A stretch of DNA of 64,000 nt, taken from contig CM075103.1 in NCBI GenBank assembly GCA_037576195.1, forward strand, positions 19,034,001 through 19,098,000, read 5' to 3'. How positions within the stretch are numbered: the stretch's first letter is position 1; every line of letters begins with the position of its first letter. The translations under genes were made by a program, and so were the position numbers. The DNA comes from Phytoseiulus persimilis. Its lineage: Eukaryota > Arthropoda > Arachnida > Mesostigmata > Phytoseiidae. Positions 49,229 through 62,320 of the stretch are shown one piece after another. Under the pieces are notes generated by a model that had not been told where the DNA came from, ran no database searches, and saw only the letters and a list, made by a program, of their open reading frames with translations.

Positions 49229-49948
49229 GACAAAGATGCGCAGACAAGGGTATCCGTCTTTCACTCGGAATCTAAGATGGCGATCTCAGCCGTGCTCGAA
49301 GATTCAGCCCTCCAGCCATGGATCTGTCAACCTGAGGCAACATGAAATAGACTCGCCCACCGTTCGTTCTCGATCTATCACGTCCGCATCCGCCACCTCG
49401 CATTGCGAGAAAATGAGCCGAACTTGGGTTTCGGATTCGAAAGATTCTTCTCAGTCTCATCCAGAAATTACAGCCAGGAAATCTGGAATTCTGAGGAATC
49501 GAGAGGATTCTAAACACTGTCGCAGTTCAACTCCGACGCTACGTGACGAAATCCGTTTAGGTGAGTGCGGTCTTCGGTAGGCGGGACGCAGATAAGAGCA
49601 CAAACCCGTTTTCTTTTCCTTCGCTGTACCCCGACACGGGCGACAATTGGTCACTATCGCCTCCTTACATCAGTGCGGCTGAATTCATTAACGGCCGCAA
49701 GGTGTTGCGGATTCGAAGCAACCTCTGAGTCCGGTCGAAAAACGAAGATCATCTGAGACTGATTTTCGAGACAAACTTCGATCGAGCAGGAACGGTCGAG
49801 TGTACGAATCTGTCGTGGGCTGACGGTGGTTTTCGCATTTGAGAAGCTGGGAAGCCTCGGATCTGAATCAGGCGAGATTATGAAAAGAGCATGGACACCA
49901 GTCCATGAAGAGCTCTTGATCAGATTGAAGTCTAAGAATACTGCGCAG
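49229..49948 (+). CDS. Candidate two-exon gene fragment, unknown
   Basis: Exon 49229-49560 follows CTCTCGGTCAAATTTTAG and reads DKDAQTRVSVFHSESKMAIS, LEDSALQPWICQPEA, then after a one-base shift a Ser/Arg-rich part ending TLRDEIRL at TTTAG|GTGAGT in phase 1. Exon 49872-49948 begins in the complementary phase after CTGAATCAG and gives GEIMKRAWTPVHEELLIRLK up to GCGCAG|GTTCGT. Matching phases and sequence flow support one gene. It lies in RYK intron 1 on the same strand. Function unknown; low-complexity Ser content suggests a disordered region. Confidence 0.38.
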
Positions 49949-52900
49949 GTTCGTCGTCGAAAGAGTTCATCTCTTCTGACAGCGATCATGTTCGAACATG
50001 TGTATGTGGTTGAGAGATGGGGTGCAGTCAAGCGGAGAGCGGCGACGGATTCAGCCGTCGAGATTCGGCTCGCTGATCTTAGTGGGCTGGCAACATGTGG
50101 GAACGTCGACATGTATCTCATGCTCTTCTCTGCCGTTTTGGGTCCTTTGGAAGTATTCCGCCATCGTCAGCGTTGTCAATTTGGTCGGAGTCCGTCCACG
50201 ATTAGCGAGAGTTGATGGACGCTTGAGTTCATGAAACAAGGTGTGACTTCGGCGAACTCCGCTCGTAGAGTGCGTTTCCGCCAGGTTTCCAACTCCCAAT
50301 CAATGGAGGTCTTTGTGACTGCAGCGAACAACACTCTGGACTCATCTAACGGTCGATCCCATCTGAGCGCTCCGACTCCTGTTTCACTGACCATTGTACC
50401 GGCTGAAAATCACTCCAGGACTTCCATATTCGGATTCGATTGCTAATATGAGGCCGGGAGCAGAAGATCGGACAGAAGTCTCTGGAGTGAGCCCAAAATA
50501 TCGCGGAAGCTTGGTCCATGGAGCGTTGCGCAGGAGGACCGTGAGCGCAACTTTCGCCTCTGTCAGTTCGAAAGAATGAGGAGACAATCCGAGCGGCAGG
50601 AAAGATGGAAGAAATGAAACGTATTCTCGCTTTAAACGCCCACCCACTTGTTGGTTGTTTGAACAAGGTTCACTTCGAGCAGCGGGATACCAAGACCCTC
50701 TTTGCTCTTCGTCTTGTTTCTCGATGGCGTCGTTTCTCTTCTCCGTCCACTTCTACGGTCTTCTGCAGCATCCAGTTGTTCGTCCAGCGCACCAACGTCC
50801 GCTTGTTCGCTCTCACTCACCGTGATCGACGTCGACGAGCTCGTAGGGAAAATCCGTAGAACAAGAAATTCCTTTACGGTTTCACTCCGTGAACGAACAC
50901 AGAGCAGTTTCAGACTGCACGCGCGTATCGCGTTGCTGCTCCACGGGAGCACTCTTCGATGAATATCACAGCGAACGTGTGTCAGAGTATCGGGAGATGA
51001 GAAATAAGAATAAGTGGTTTCCGTGTGAAACATCGCCTTGGCGACGGGTCGTGTATATCAGGCTCACGGACCTTCCCATAAACGCATGTATATCAAGATC
51101 TATTTTCGACGAACTTGGCGTTGAAAAAATGTCAAACTCAGTGGCTTGAATATATGACTCGATTTGTGCATGTGAATAACGATAAACGCATACACTAATA
51201 CAATGTTCACTATACGTGTAATGTATGAACAGACATTCTAACTCGATGGAGTTGAAGATGTGTGAAAAGTGACAATGCTGGACCCCCCTTGAGATCGATG
51301 GATTGATGGCTCGATTCCGCTCGAAAGTCCGCTTTCGAAATGATCGACGTCGCCACCAAATTCGGTTTTACTGAGACGAAACACCGATAGAGTCCTCGAC
51401 ACACTCCTTTCCATCTTAAAGTTGAGCTAGATCGTCTCTTAGACAGCGCTAAAGACAGCTAAGACGCTTCTAGATGCCAAGCGAGTTCTGAGCCTCCTCG
51501 ATCGTCAGAGGTTCAAGGTGCAGGTTGATCCAGGCCGATGTGTCATCTGACACTTCCATCGCACGCTCTCTCCCACTCTGGGATTCGCCCCCACTCCAGG
51601 CCACTCTGGTTTTCTGAGAGGCGCCAGCCGATGGAGAACCTCTCCAAATTAACATCAGCTCTGAGTTTCAAGCTCTTGATCTCCCAGTGCCCCGGAATAT
51701 TTTCGCCTCAGCGCGATCGGAGCGGGGAGTTCTCGGTATACGAGGTCGAATTCGGTCAGAGGTAAACATCGATCAGCTTGGGCTTCGATTTCTTAATCCT
51801 CCCGTGAGATTCGACCACAAGCTTCTGGATTTCTATGCTTGGATTTGCTTTGGTTGTTCGACGACGTTCTCGAGCTCTCGGTGGACAAGGACGTATGCGC
51901 GTACTCTCGATTCGTCTCTGAGATCCGATATTTTTCCGTTGGAGCGCGCGAGAAACAAGTAATCTGAGGGGTTTGGTTCGCATCCCCCGAGAGCCCGAAA
52001 TTTCTCGCGATTCGGTACACCGTGGACCGAGACGATTGTTTGGAATGAGTCCGACTCATGCTCCACAATGAAACTATGGGACATTGGGATGCTCTTGATG
52101 GAATTCCACACCGATGATCAGATTTTCGCTCGGACACCGTCCCGCGGAACGGAAACGCCTCCATCGCGGGTTGTAAGTTGTGACCCTAGAAATGATATCA
52201 GGCATACTCGGAAGTACGGACCCACGACGGCCGAGCGTAATGAGCGCACGCCGTTTATTGGGAAAAACCCTTTCGATCATCCCTTTCATGATTCTGGACA
52301 TTGTTCGGAAGCACCAGGATGTAGCAACGCCGCTTGTAGAGCATTCCCATCTGTATTCGAGGGATCATCTTTGTCAACGCTAGTTTCCCAGGCTACCGAT
52401 CCTGAATGCCCTCAACAGGCGTCACAATCGGCATCTATGCCAGCAAACGTTGGAACAGAGCGTCCGGCGCTCATAGTAGCAACAATCTCTGCTTGTCGTA
52501 AATCTAGGCTTTATCTCAAGCTCTTTGACAACAGCTCTGTTTGACTTGCCAGTGGCTGTGAGGAGAACCGAAACGACAAGGTGGAAGATTAGCAGGAACG
52601 TCTCACGGACTGGTAGCTCGATAGCCGAACTGGTTCGGCTGCCTTGGAGTGGGCCGGAAATCTTCACGTCTCGAATAATTCACCATCTTTCGAGCGCGGA
52701 ACTCCTTAGGTTTTGGTTATTATCCTCCAGTACGTCTTCATTCGCTAGGATTCCCTCTCCCTCACACATTTCCGAGGCTGATAGCGGATATTGACTAACG
52801 AAGAACAATTCACTGACCAAAAGTACTCGACCAGAAATTTCTTCCATGCAACGTGCGGATAAACGGTTCGACCTAGCGAGAATCCATATTTCGTTCGAAC

Positions 52901-54941
52901 TGTTCCTGTGGGATCCGAGCTCTGAAACGCTCCCATCTGTTAGCGAACAGCTCGGAAACATCGGAGCCCCTCTTAGCCGCGCCGCAACGAGGCTAAATAG
53001 AGTGATGTACGACTGGCCCAAATATTGTTATTATTGCTCACGGCTGCGCGTCGCGGTTAGACGAAAGTCGAGTCGGGAGAGCTTTCTACCATCCAATTGA
53101 GAGTATGGGAGCGAGACTCGACGAGAGAGTTCGAGGCAGGATGAACAAGATGTTCGATGAACTTCATCTTGATTAGCGTTACCAACGAATTTGTTTCAAT
53201 AGTGGGAACGAAAGCCTGCTCGTTTTCCGATTCATTCGTCCTGCAGTAGAATAAATAGCGTGATGTGGAAGTTGTGTGTTCTGCCGTTTCCCAAGGAACC
53301 AGCGGATCTATCAAGCCTTGTCGGCGGACACATAATTCATCTTGATTGCCTGTGACTTCCATCCGGCCTTGGTCTCTCCAACATCGGAGTTGGGTGCCAG
53401 AAACAACAACAAAACAAAAAACTCAAGAAGTCCAAGTGCATGGTACACCCAATGTGACATTTATTCCGAAACGGCATTTGAAGGAGGAAGGGGTAGCGGA
53501 GGGGAAGGAATGCGATTGAAGATGGAGCTGAGATGGACGCTGAAAAGAGAGCTTCAAGAGCCTCTCGATCTCAAGGGCACTTGAGCCCTCTCAGTCCATT
53601 TGAATGCGTCCCTGGCTAGATGGTGGGCTACACGAATCCGTTGGTGGCTCCCTAAGTAACTCTAAAGCGGGGCTATATGTGTGGATTGAGCATCGCGTCG
53701 TTTGCAGAAGGCGTCACAGAATTGAGCGTCTGGTCTATCTCGTCATGTCAAACACAGCGCGGCGACTATGCTGAATCTTCCATAAGCCTAGGAAATCTCT
53801 TCGAAATCGTTCCGACCCGATTCTGTCCCAGTTTTCTCAGGAGCGCAGGCTTGGATATTCCTCTGAACGCGGGGAATAAGGATGTTGCTCGATAGAGACA
53901 CTTCGGAGCCCTGTCATGTCCGAATTCCCGCTGCTTCCTTTCTTATTATCTCCAGCCTAGCTCCCCTAATCGTTTTGGAGAAGTGGCTGTCCACCCCGAA
54001 CTTCCTCTCTAGGGAAAGTCTTTTGTGAGAAGCGACAAATGTGCAAACCACAATGAGGCTGTTGCCAGGCGGCCGTGCGTGATCTCGGAGAGTGATCGAG
54101 CGCGCGACTGCTAGAGGGGACAAGAAAAATGCGCTCCATGCGTTTGGACGAAATTACGACGAGGTCTGAACGGACGACCCGGACGGCATCATAGTCCGCT
54201 TACTGAATTTCTACCCACGGCTCCGGAGTCGACTGAGAGCCTCTCGAGGGCTGAGGAAGAACTCAGCTGGGAACTTTGAAACGGCTGAATCGGAGTGGGA
54301 AGTTGGAGTGGGGACCTGCGAAAACGGAATACGACCAGTCGGCCTTACGTTTTTCGGCGTCAGGAATTCTACGACCCAACTGCGAATACGAAGAACTGTA
54401 GTTTTTCAAGCATCGCTATTGATTCGGAACCCGCATCCTGTCCACATCCCGCCGTCGAGAGCGAAATCGTCGCTGACATCGAATCAGGAAACGAGGATCT
54501 GATCTGTTTCGGCACCGCGTTGGGGAATGGCGAGTGCGCGAATAAAATTGAGACCTCAACGAAAGCCGAGGAGGGAATGTTTCTCCAGGTTGCTCCTTGC
54601 AGGGTTCAATTTTACACTTGGACGCGTCAACACCCTTATCTGGGTGGTGGGTAGGGAGAGATGGGAAGAGAGCCCACAAAGCATTTGAGTACAACCCCAC
54701 CAAACGCCCATGTTGACGCGGGATGTCCCATCGAACACAACTCCAGGACTCAGTGGAGCCAACATGAAATATGGCCTTGCCAATGGAACCCCCGGCGGCT
54801 CGATGTTGTTACCTAAGTCGATGAGGTGGAAGCCGAGATGGTGCGCAGATAATAGCATACGAACCCGTTTTCAGAGTAGAGGTGGCGTACGCGGGGTTCT
54901 TTTGATGATGGGTAACACTCGGTCTTTTTGTACTCTTGCAG

Positions 54942-57605
54942 GCCTCAGCATTGAGCTCTTCTACGTGAAAGAGGGTTCTATCAATGACTACGCTTTACGG
55001 TTCCCGGTCCCGGTTCCAGCTGATACGCATCAAGTTGTTTTCAATTGGCAGAACACTAGACCACAGATTCCACTGAATTATCGCTTGGAGACTAGCGTCG
55101 ACGATTTTAGAGGCTATGCACTTGCCGAAAGTAGACATCCCGAGTCGAGGTGAGTCGAGTCAAAAATAACGAATCCGCGAAAAGGAATATCAACTCATCG
55201 TTGCAAATATACTCCAGAGCTCTACATAATAATCGAAGACCGAATCCCCTGTTCTGCGGATCTTAAACTCTGAGAGTCGGCAAGAGGTGGGAATTCTGGA
55301 AAGAGATTTTTATCATCTCTTGAATTTACAGGCTTACTGCCGAACTCCGTCCAGGAGTTCTCTGCGAAGCTCTCGTGCACTGGGAAGAAAACCGCCGAGG
55401 TCCGCATCACGATTAGCATCAGTGTTTCGAACACAGAATCGTTCGATGAGGGCGGCAGTACCGTCGTGAAAATCTACAGGAAGAAAGTCTGCTTCAAGAG
55501 TGAGTTTCAAACACACGATACTCTCTGATTGTCTGGTGTATGGAAAAAATTGCGAGGGTTAGGTTGGGCTATACTCCATGCCGATTCCCTATATCGGAAC
55601 CCGTTTTCTGACCGTGTCTCCGTCCACAGACGACCACGTGCTTGAGGTAACGACGACCACGACCGAGTCCCCCACCGAAATGCCTGAGGATGACGACATT
55701 CAGGATGAGGAGGAACCCGAGGACGTCTACATCGACGACAACGCTCTGCACGCAGAACGAATACGCAAGCATTCCCTCAACTCCACGATGACCATAGGTT
55801 CGTACTTTGTCTTCATCGTGTTGATTCGGCGAACAACAACAAGAAGTGGGGAAGGATCTCAAATCCATCGATTTTCTCTCCTCGATTCTCCTTCCCGACA
55901 TCGTGCAGGAACGCTCTTGACTGTTCAAGTGAACTCCTAGGCGCTCGATATATTTCGCGATATCCATCATCGGTCCGAGGAGATCACCGATCGGCAAGTC
56001 GTACTAACGCTCCGCGGTCCAATTTCAGACTCAGTCCACGTTGACCACGGACCGGTATTGTTGGCCGTCGGCGGGATCGCGTTCCTCGTCGCCGCAGCGT
56101 GCATGGCTTTGAGCGCGTTCTGCTACCTGAAGAACAAGAAGCTCCGGCAAGCTCAGACGAACATCATGCCGCAAGCCGGCGCCGACAAATATTTCCAAGA
56201 GTGGTCTGCGGTTAGCTCAACGATCAAGACCCAGAACGGAGGTTACGGCATAATCACGTCCTCGAACCTGGAGCCGCTCCACGGTCAGCGGATCATCCGG
56301 GTCGGAAGTCCGGTGGCGTCCACCGTAGCTTCGTATTCGTCCTTCCGGAAAGCCAGTCCCCCGTTGGCGCCCAGTCCGATGCCGTTCATAAACTACTACA
56401 ACACACTGCACTCGTCTCAAGGCATCAACAGCTCTTTGGGGCAATACTCGACGATCAACGACACCTCGAGCAGCTCTCTGCTTTCGGAGCAGATCGCCGA
56501 GCTCGCCGTCGATCCCCGTTGTTTCACCTTCGTGAAGCTCTTGAACGAAGGTGCGTTCGGCCGAGTGTACCACGCCTTGCTCAACGAGGGCTCAAACGGC
56601 GCCGTCTCCCAATCGGTGATGGTAAAAACCGTCACCGAACAAGCGAGCGTGTGCCAGACGCAGCTGTTCTTGCAAGAGGGCATGATGCTGTTCGGGATGG
56701 ACCACGCCAATATCCTGCCGGTCGTGCGTAGCTGTGTCGATACTCCAACCGGACAGCCGGTACTCATGTACCCCTTCATGAGCGAAGGGAATCTGAAGCA
56801 GTTCCTGCGCCCGCAGCAAATTCTCCCAAACAGAGTGCGGACACCACTGTCTGACGACGCGGGATCTCGTGGACATGGGCGTCCAAATCGCCGAGGGAAT
56901 CAAGTTCTTGCACCGGAGGTTCTTCCTGCACAAAGACATCGCTACCAGGAATTGCATGTGAGTGTTTGGCTTCAGCCCCAAGAAGGCAACGGAGCTGGGT
57001 GATGTTTTTTAGAGGATGGTGAACCAAGGGGTAAACGTCGTCCGAAACGCATCCTCTAATTCACGCTTCTGTCTTTTCAGGGTGGACGAGCGGTTGCACG
57101 TGAAAATAACCGACAACGCGTTGTCACGTGACATCTTCCCGGACGACTACAACTGCCTGGGCGACAATGAGAATCGCCCTGTGAAATGGATGGCCATCGA
57201 GTCGCTGCAGAACCGAGAGTTCACGTTCGCGTCCGATCTCTGGATGTTCGGAGTGACTTTGTGGGAACTCGTGACTCTCGGGCAGCAACCTTACCTGAAA
57301 TCGATCCTTTCGATATCGGCGTTTGTCTGACGAGCGGCTACAGACTCGCGCAGCCGCCAACTGCCCCGACGAACTGTGAGTTCTCCGGAATGGTTTCGGT
57401 TTACTGGAATTCCTCAGGTGGTTTCGGATTTATGCTGGACACGTGTCGATGGCATCGCACAGGAAGCTAAACGAGAATCGTCTCCTCCCCCAGGTATGAA
57501 GTCATGGAGAGGTGTTGGAGCGCCTCCCCCGGTGAGCGGCTGACGCTCCCGCAGATCTTGAGGACGTTGGCGTCGTTCTACAATCATCTGGATAGCTACA
57601 TCTGA
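54942..57605 (+). CDS. drl: RYK/derailed exons 2-7 (WIF, transmembrane, pseudokinase)
   Basis: RYK/Derailed is a Wnt5-binding receptor with a catalytically impaired kinase, used in axon guidance. Exons: 54942-55149 (WIF domain: IELFYVKEGSINDYALRF, FNWQN), 55332-55499 (FSAKLSCTGKK, YRKKVCFK), 55630-55797 (acidic Thr-rich stalk), 56029-56957 (membrane span LLAVGGIAFLVAAACMALSA, juxtamembrane Ser region, kinase N-lobe), 57081-57375 and 57492-57605. Kinase features: loop NEGAFGRVYH, lysine in VMVKTV, HKDIATRNC for HRDLAARN, and DNA in ITDNALSRD replacing DFG, the RYK hallmark. C-terminus DSYI resembles the human PDZ-type tail AYV. One-base shifts lie near 55110, 56813, 57300 and 57352, all in short runs except 56813. 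Confidence 0.96.
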
Positions 57606-59084
57606 ACGAGTGGGCGAGCTCGGGACGACCGGGGGTGTTCTGGAAACAATCAAGCATTCGCAAATTGCAGCGCTGACCAAGTCCCACATATGGGAACCCG
57701 AACGAATGCGTCTAGTCAAGTGTTCCAACGTGCTATTGAGTTTGATTGCGGGATTGATATGGGAGGATCTTATATCAAGGTCAAAAGAGCTTTTGTGATT
57801 CATCCGGAAATTGAGGTTTTTTCCGTCGAACGATGACTCGTTTTGATATGCGTGTTTGTAACATCCACTGTTAACTCCGATCCGATGGGATTGGCAATCG
57901 TCAACTTCGTCGTGTGACATTCCTGACATGAGAACAAACGAGGCGTTCTCATTCACCTCCTTCTAACAGACTTCTCCCCCGACTCAGATCGGAACCTATG
58001 GACTGCTGACGACCTGCTAATGTCTGTGAAGGTGTATTTATCTTTTCCCTTCGATCCATCGGTGTGCGCTCGATTCCAAATCTAGAAATTCTAAACCTCA
58101 CATCGAGAAAGTCCTTCGCGTGCCATATTCTTCAGCGACCTCCTTTGTGATCGGAGGTTGTCGGTGTCTGGAAGGATCTTCGTGTGTCACGGATGAATTC
58201 TCATCGAGGACTGCCATCCGCGTTGCTCTCAATGTCTCTGTCCGTTTTGTAAATACGTGTGTACATTTATAGATGAATAGCAGAGATCATGAATTTTATT
58301 CAATTGCATACAACAGTGACTCATGCGTGTATGTAGACTGAAATCCTGAACGCCTAATTGTTGAATAAATCAAAATGCGCTTTTCATGAAAAATGTGGAA
58401 AAACTGAGTTCTTATCTTTGTTGGCCTCGATCGAAAACATGGTAGTTTGCGATATCGCACCATGGACTCGATGTTTTTTATTGGATTCCTTCCTGCCTCG
58501 GATACAAAATACGTCAATCCTCCGTTCCGGCGACGTGCTAGCTCTCGATTCTTCTACCGTGTATAGCCGTGATCCGGCCAGAAAGGGCCATCGTTCTCTC
58601 CTCCTTTGCATAGCGTCCGCCTGGAGCTCCGGCGAAGATCAGGGATCTGCTCGATCTCTGTTGAGGGTTGAAGCCCAAGTCTCGAGTCGGGACTCCCGGA
58701 CCGACTTGACGGATGGGTGGAGGCGATTCCATCGGAGTTCGATACCGCCGGGTGGGATCCGGGACGACCTATCATGCCACGTAGCCCAGGACAGATCACC
58801 AATGTTTGTGATGGACGAAACTCGAGGAAGAAACGCCATTGTGCGATATTTCTTTCGTCGAATGCAATGTCGACGCGCATCCAGAGAACGTGGGTCTGCC
58901 AGAGTAGATATGCATCGCATCAACTCCACCTAGGGTCGGATGAGACAGGTCCGGTAGTGTCCATTGATCAAACACTCGAGCTCGCTATCGAGGGTCTTTC
59001 CAAGTCAGCGGAGCTCATTTTCTAATAAACGGAAGCTTGAGGGAGCATTTCTGGAAGCTATACAGGAGAACTCCGAGGTCTTAC
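57606..59084. other. RYK 3' region and downstream
   Basis: Probably the RYK 3' UTR up to an AATAAA at 58364-58369. At 58540-58880 minus-strand frames rich in Ser, Pro and Arg (NSDGIASTHPSSRSGSPDSR) could be a C-terminal exon of the NK2 gene, but this is not established. Confidence 0.35.
58364..58369 (+). terminator. Possible RYK polyadenylation signal
   Basis: AATAAA 759 bases after the RYK stop codon; a long 3' UTR would be needed. Confidence 0.35.
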
Positions 59085-60030
59085 CGGTCAGATTCTCGGG
59101 CTCCGCCAAGTCCGTCGTGACTGTCCTCGCATAAATTTTGTTGCTGTTCATATCCTTGATCAGCATCGGCATAAGTATTGACTTCTTCTCGTCCAAGAAG
59201 TCGTCGACGTTGTTCGGAATCCTTGCGGCTTGGTCAGAAGCAGCCCGCTACGGTCATCCGTTCCCGTGCGTGCCGCTTGCATTTATAGCGGTGGTTCTGG
59301 AACCAGATCTTCACCTGCAGCAACATTATCAAGCTCTCGTTATCAGCAACGAGCCGATGGCTGACATTCATGGCAATCGCATCTCGAACTGTTTCTGCCG
59401 GTTCTCAAGGATTCCTCAAGGTTCGTTTCCTCGGTGGTTCCCCTGGGGCTCCCGTCGGGGATGGGAGGAAATTGGGATAGTCCGCTTTCAGGTCACTTTG
59501 AAAACACGGCACAAGAAATCCGAGCGCTGTTCCTTGATATGCATAACACGTCTCTTTGTTTCGTCGCAATTTCAGACCTTTCGTTCCTCACCTGTGTTGG
59601 TGTCAGATGGATGAGGTTGGCCAGCTGCTCCCTTTCTTGGGCTGACAGGTATCGCTGCTGACGGAATCTCCGCTCAAGCTCCATCACCTTCGGAGGATGT
59701 GCAAGAAACGCTCATGATTCTCTTTTCCCTAACAACTATATCAGCCGACAACTATATCGGCTCTCACGGCCGAGTCCGAGAGGGAGGAGTTTGCGGACGA
59801 ACCTGGGCCTGACTGAAAAGCACGCGACGTTTCCGCTGTCGTGCGTTCGATGCTCCCGCTGTCGAGTTATTCGAAGCTCCGGTCGTCGCGAGACGAGAGG
59901 CCACTGGAACGTTGGATCGTTCTTGGACGGCTGATAAATCATGAACTGCGAATCGATTCTCAACAGAACTCACAGGACAATCTCTGATCGGAGGGGGTGG
60001 GTGACGAACTGGTCGTTGAGGGAGATCCAT
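59085..60030 (-). CDS. scro: NK2-class homeobox transcription factor, scarecrow/Nkx2-1 type
   Basis: Three minus-strand exons. Exon 59803-60030 (5' edge uncertain; ATG at 60028-60030) ends [14 protein letters not shown]. Exon 59592-59687 reads [20 protein letters not shown] and [12 protein letters not shown]. Exon 59085-59314 reads [20 protein letters not shown], then after a shift [12 protein letters not shown], matching the NK2-specific domain (RRVAVPVLVKD). Together this is a complete homeodomain with Tyr54 in NHRYK, diagnostic of NK2 factors; KCKR and the SQAQV start favour scarecrow over vnd, while RFRQQRYL is vnd-like. Introns fall after homeodomain residues 12 and 44. A donor G|GTAAGA at 59084 suggests more C-terminal exons; otherwise the frame stops at 59005. 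The N-terminal TN motif was not found, so an upstream exon may be outside or missed. Confidence 0.92.
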
Positions 60031-62320
60031 AAAAAAGGTTGTATCCTGAACCGCCCGCTAAGATTGCCGATAACTGTCGCGGATATCTCCGAACGCCTGG
60101 GTTAAAAGAGAGAGTAGACATTGGACCGGGCAATCGAGCTCCAAGTGCTCCGAAAGACCAAAGATCCCCTATCTTGGTGTAGAATGCCATCCTCTCTCTC
60201 TCTCTCTATCTCTCCGTGAACGGTTCTGTATCTCTCAGGGCAACCGAACGTCTCCCTCCGGTAGCCCTCCATACGCGGCATTATACGAGAACTCAGAGCT
60301 CTTCTCCGATACTTATGAGATTCCGGCGAAGAGGGACAGAATTTCGAATTTCGCTCACCGGAAGCTGAATATATTTCCAAGGTGGGCGAAAACTGTCCGT
60401 TCGGATGAATCATGGATGGAAGTTGACAACCGAGCTCTCTTTCGACTGTGGAAATAGTAAGCATCATAAGTCCCGAATTCGCAAAGAGCACAGCGGCGAA
60501 TTCTCGCTGAGGGAGTACGTCGGAGAACCAATCATTGTTTCCTGATTGGAAGCTCTCCTTCGGGTGTGGACCACATAATACGGCCAGAGGGATCGATGTG
60601 CTCCGACGACGAGTTCACTCTCAGGACTTTGGGCTTTGTCCCGACGTCACTCGGGCTCGAGCGTTGGGTCTAAAGCACTTCACTCACCGTTGTTCGGCCC
60701 CGGCGTTGCAGTTCGGGCTCGCGAAAAGCATTTCGCGGAAGTCGTGACGCCTCAGTGGCTCCTGAGTACGCTCCCAATCGACGCGCTCAGCTCGCACTCG
60801 CTCCGCTGTCGTAGCTCGCCGACCGAGTCGGTGCTCCCGATGATGACGGACTTGAGTTTGAGATGGCGCCGTTTCGTGGCTTCAAAACCAGCGGAAAAGT
60901 GGCTCTTCTAACCGGAGAGTTTATTATGAGGATCCGCCCAGGAATACGGGCTCGTTACGTCCACGAAGCACGTCGAGGGAGGGGCGTACGGGCCCTGGCG
61001 ACCAATGAGCACGGAATCATTGCGGAACGAGACCGAATCCGGAGCAGGAAAAACCCGAGAATTCATACTTGCAACGATGCGAAACACTCCGGGACAGACC
61101 CCGCCCACCGGACGTGTCCGCGAATGATTCTCGATTGTTGTCGAACTCCACTTGCGACACTAATTCCTCTGAAGTAAGACGAGAGAGGTGCGATCTCTTG
61201 AAGAGAGGCTTTTCAAACGAGGGTTTAAGCACGTCGACTAGCTAGCGATAACCTTTCAAAAGGCTGATGCTCGAAGATCCACGGAGCGTTTCAAACTCCT
61301 CGAGTTTTTCACCCCTGTGTTGCATGGGAAAAACATCCTGATTCGGGAGTGCAGGATCGGGGCTGACATTCATTCACGTCTGAAAACGCGCTCTGCTTTT
61401 GAAGAATGCTTTCCAACTCCGACTTGAACTCGCCAGAGGCGATCGGAGCGCCTACTCCCGTTCACGATGAGCAATCCGATGTGGCCCAGAGAGGTTGAGG
61501 GCTGGGTAACCCAGGCCTCTGGAAACACCACGCTGAAAACGTATCGACATTTCGAGCGAAAAACTATCGGAAGCTTTGAAGCCGATACTGTTGCCCGGGT
61601 CGTGGCAATGCTCCATGGAGCCCTCTCGGGAGTTGAAAGCACTGTGGGAAGCTTTTTGACCGTCATCACTCCCGGGGAATAATCGAGGCGCCAAGCGGGA
61701 AAATATCGTACTGGTTTGCAGTTCCAAACGGCTCCATAGCAGCGTATTAAGGCTCGTTGAAAAAATCATAGAATATTGCCTCAAGATTCCAAGATCGCTA
61801 TTGAACGTAACTAGCGGCAGTGGAGTTTGTGGGAATCAGAATCATGTCCTACTTTGTGGACCTCGCCGACAGTTACGAAAGTTGATTCTCGCGAGCTTCG
61901 CCACCGACAATACGTGCTACAAGCATTGATCACGATGCCGCTGACCGATCTAGCCATGTCGTTGCCTCGAAGCTCGGCAGCTGACGCTTATTTCAACGTG
62001 AGAGCTCGCACAACGACATGTGGGACGATCGACTCGCGGCGGCCTTCGAATTAGGCGTCTTTTCTCAGATGCCTGCGGCAATATTCACATGAGGCCCAAC
62101 AATCGGAATCTCTATTGCCGTTTGTCTCGGAATGGTACCGCTCGGGATCGAGGGGTAACACAAAGTAGAGAGCTCAAGTCACGGAGGAGATCGCGATCCC
62201 TCCGTGTCTGAGTATGGGAGGCTCGGAGGGGTAAACGATTCAGACGAAATCGCCGATTACCCGCCTTTCAACCCCGTCTCTTGGGAGACGGCGCCATGGA
62301 GGTGACTGTCTCGAGGCTGG
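60031..62320. other. No firmly supported gene
   Basis: Includes a CT microsatellite at 60193-60215. A minus-strand frame ending NCNAGAEQR at a GTGAGT donor near 60688 (with RRHDFREMLFASPNC) is a candidate exon of unknown protein. At 61452-61784 both strands are open. An upstream NK2 exon could lie here but no TN motif was seen. Confidence 0.3.
60193..60215. repeat. CT microsatellite
   Basis: CTCTCTCTCTCTCTATCTCTCC. Confidence 0.8.

Larger units (their letters stand above)
37962..54941 (+). other. RYK intron 1, about 17 kb, with candidate nested exons
   Basis: GT-AG intron between RYK exons 1 and 2. It contains candidate exons listed separately (40535, 43137, 45077, 49229) and weaker ones: a plus frame from ATG 39711 (MQAVESGGLFEELLRFA), a plus signal-like exon ending LILVLNV at GTGAGT near 41930, a plus frame ending at GTGAGT near 42597, and a minus frame at 38890-39075 ending QELQSKKA at a GTGATT. 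Stretches at 38.0-39.6, 41.0-43.0, 46.0-49.2 and 50.7-54.9 kb show no gene I can support. Confidence 0.6.
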
